Positions 63,424-64,000 of a DNA stretch of 64,000 nucleotides are shown piece after piece. How positions within the stretch are numbered: the stretch's first letter is position 1; every line of letters begins with the position of its first letter. Origin of the DNA: [Pantoea] beijingensis (GTDB lineage: Bacteria; Pseudomonadota; Gammaproteobacteria; Enterobacterales; Enterobacteriaceae). The notes beneath the pieces are model-generated. The model was not told the DNA's origin and did no database searches. It saw only the letters and a list, made by a program, of their open reading frames with translations. The stretch is taken from assembly GCF_022647505.1 (NCBI RefSeq), contig NZ_CP071409.1, positions 372,001 through 436,000 of the forward strand, read 5' to 3'. The position numbers and the translations under genes were made by a program.

Positions 63424-64000
63424 ATGCTGGAAACCTTCGCCGTCTTTGGCAACCCGATTAATCACAGCAAATCGCCGCGTATCCATCAATTATTTGCTGA
63501 ACAGACGGGAATTGCGCATTCCTACGGGCGTATCTGTGCGCCGGTAGAGGCGTTTGAAAAAACGCTGATGCAATTTTTCTCTCAAAGTGGCCGTGGTGCA
63601 AACGTCACGATGCCTTTTAAACAAGAGGCTTTTGCACTTGCTGATGAATTAACCGAGCGTGCGGCACTGGCCGGTGCCGTGAATACCTTAAAAAAAATGA
63701 GCGATGGCCGTTTAATCGGAGATAACACGGATGGCATTGGGTTATTAACCGACCTTCAGCGACTCAATTTAATTAAACCTACGGATAAGATCCTGCTAGT
63801 GGGGGCAGGTGGCGCGGCGCGTGGAGTGATTCTACCGTTACTTTCTTTTGGCTGCGCTATCACCATCGCTAACCGCACGCTACAACGAGCTGAAGATCTC
63901 GCGGATCTGTTTCAACACACTGGCGATATTCAGGCTTGCGCACTGGATAAACTTAATAGCAGAGACATTGATCTGATCATTAATGCCACATCAAGCGGCG
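63424..64000 (+). CDS. aroE: Shikimate dehydrogenase (partial, cut by the window end)
   Basis: The frame from ATG 63424 is open to the end of the window (192 codons of about 272). The shikimate-binding NPINHSKSP block, catalytic Lys in MPFKQEA, Asp in GDNTDGIG and the NADP Rossmann GAGGAARG are visible. It reduces 3-dehydroshikimate in aromatic synthesis. Starts four bases after tsaC. Confidence 0.96.
   Translation, partial: MLETFAVFGNPINHSKSPRIHQLFAEQTGIAHSYGRICAPVEAFEKTLMQFFSQSGRGANVTMPFKQEAFALADELTERAALAGAVNTLKKMSDGRLIGDNTDGIGLLTDLQRLNLIKPTDKILLVGAGGAARGVILPLLSFGCAITIANRTLQRAEDLADLFQHTGDIQACALDKLNSRDIDLIINATSSG

Overview
The window is about 64 kb of an Enterobacterales chromosome. Its backbone has the same gene order as the rpsL/S10/spc/alpha region of Escherichia coli (yheU-yheT ... 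yheS-kefGB-yheV-slyD-slyX-fkpA-yheO-tusDCB-rpsLG-fusA-tufA-bfd-bfr-gspO-S10-spc-alpha-zntR-arfA-mscL-trkA-rsmB-fmt-def-dprA-smg-yrdD-tsaC-aroE). The accessory genes and the style of the dispersed palindromic repeats suggest a plant- or environment-associated member of the Erwinia/Pantoea group. That placement is an inference; the species cannot be fixed by reading alone.

Region 1 (1-7072) is an accessory uptake and catabolism cassette: the end of a creatininase-family amidohydrolase gene, a LysR regulator, and a divergent operon for a BMP/PnrA-type ABC importer (Tat-exported binding protein, double ATPase, two permeases), a cupin and an isochorismatase-like cysteine hydrolase. Scavenging of a nitrogen heterocycle, ureide or nucleobase-like compound is the best guess. 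Region 2 (7150-20372) holds yheU, yheT and yheS, split by a LysE exporter, a LacI-controlled sugar cassette (nucleoside-symporter-type MFS, two Gfo/Idh/MocA oxidoreductases, one sugar isomerase/epimerase) and tauABCD for taurine sulfur. Two related LacI-type operators flank the sugar-cassette promoter.

Region 3 (20600-29556) is kefGB, yheV, slyD, slyX, fkpA, yheO and tusDCB, with a periplasmic GH13 glucosidase/amylase gene under a clear CRP site placed between slyD and slyX. Region 4 (29635-34200) is the str operon. Region 5 (34260-40235) is variable: a DUF4213/DUF364 gene sits where K-12 carries chiA, followed by Fur-controlled bfd, bfr and a gspO-type prepilin peptidase. Where K-12 has its whole gsp secretion cluster, this genome instead has a compact two-gene operon, isopentenyl-diphosphate isomerase (idi) translationally coupled to a class I terpene synthase, with a possible small membrane-protein gene upstream. 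This is the most interesting system in the window.

Region 6 (40027-54053) is the S10, spc and alpha operons, with recognisable S10 and S4-type leaders and strong terminators. Region 7 (54133-64000) is yhdN (apparently starting at ACG), zntR, arfA (with its nonstop hairpin and an unusual C-terminal extension), a decayed TolC-family gene end, mscL, trkA-rsmB-fmt-def, and dprA-smg-yrdD-tsaC-aroE (cut by the window end).
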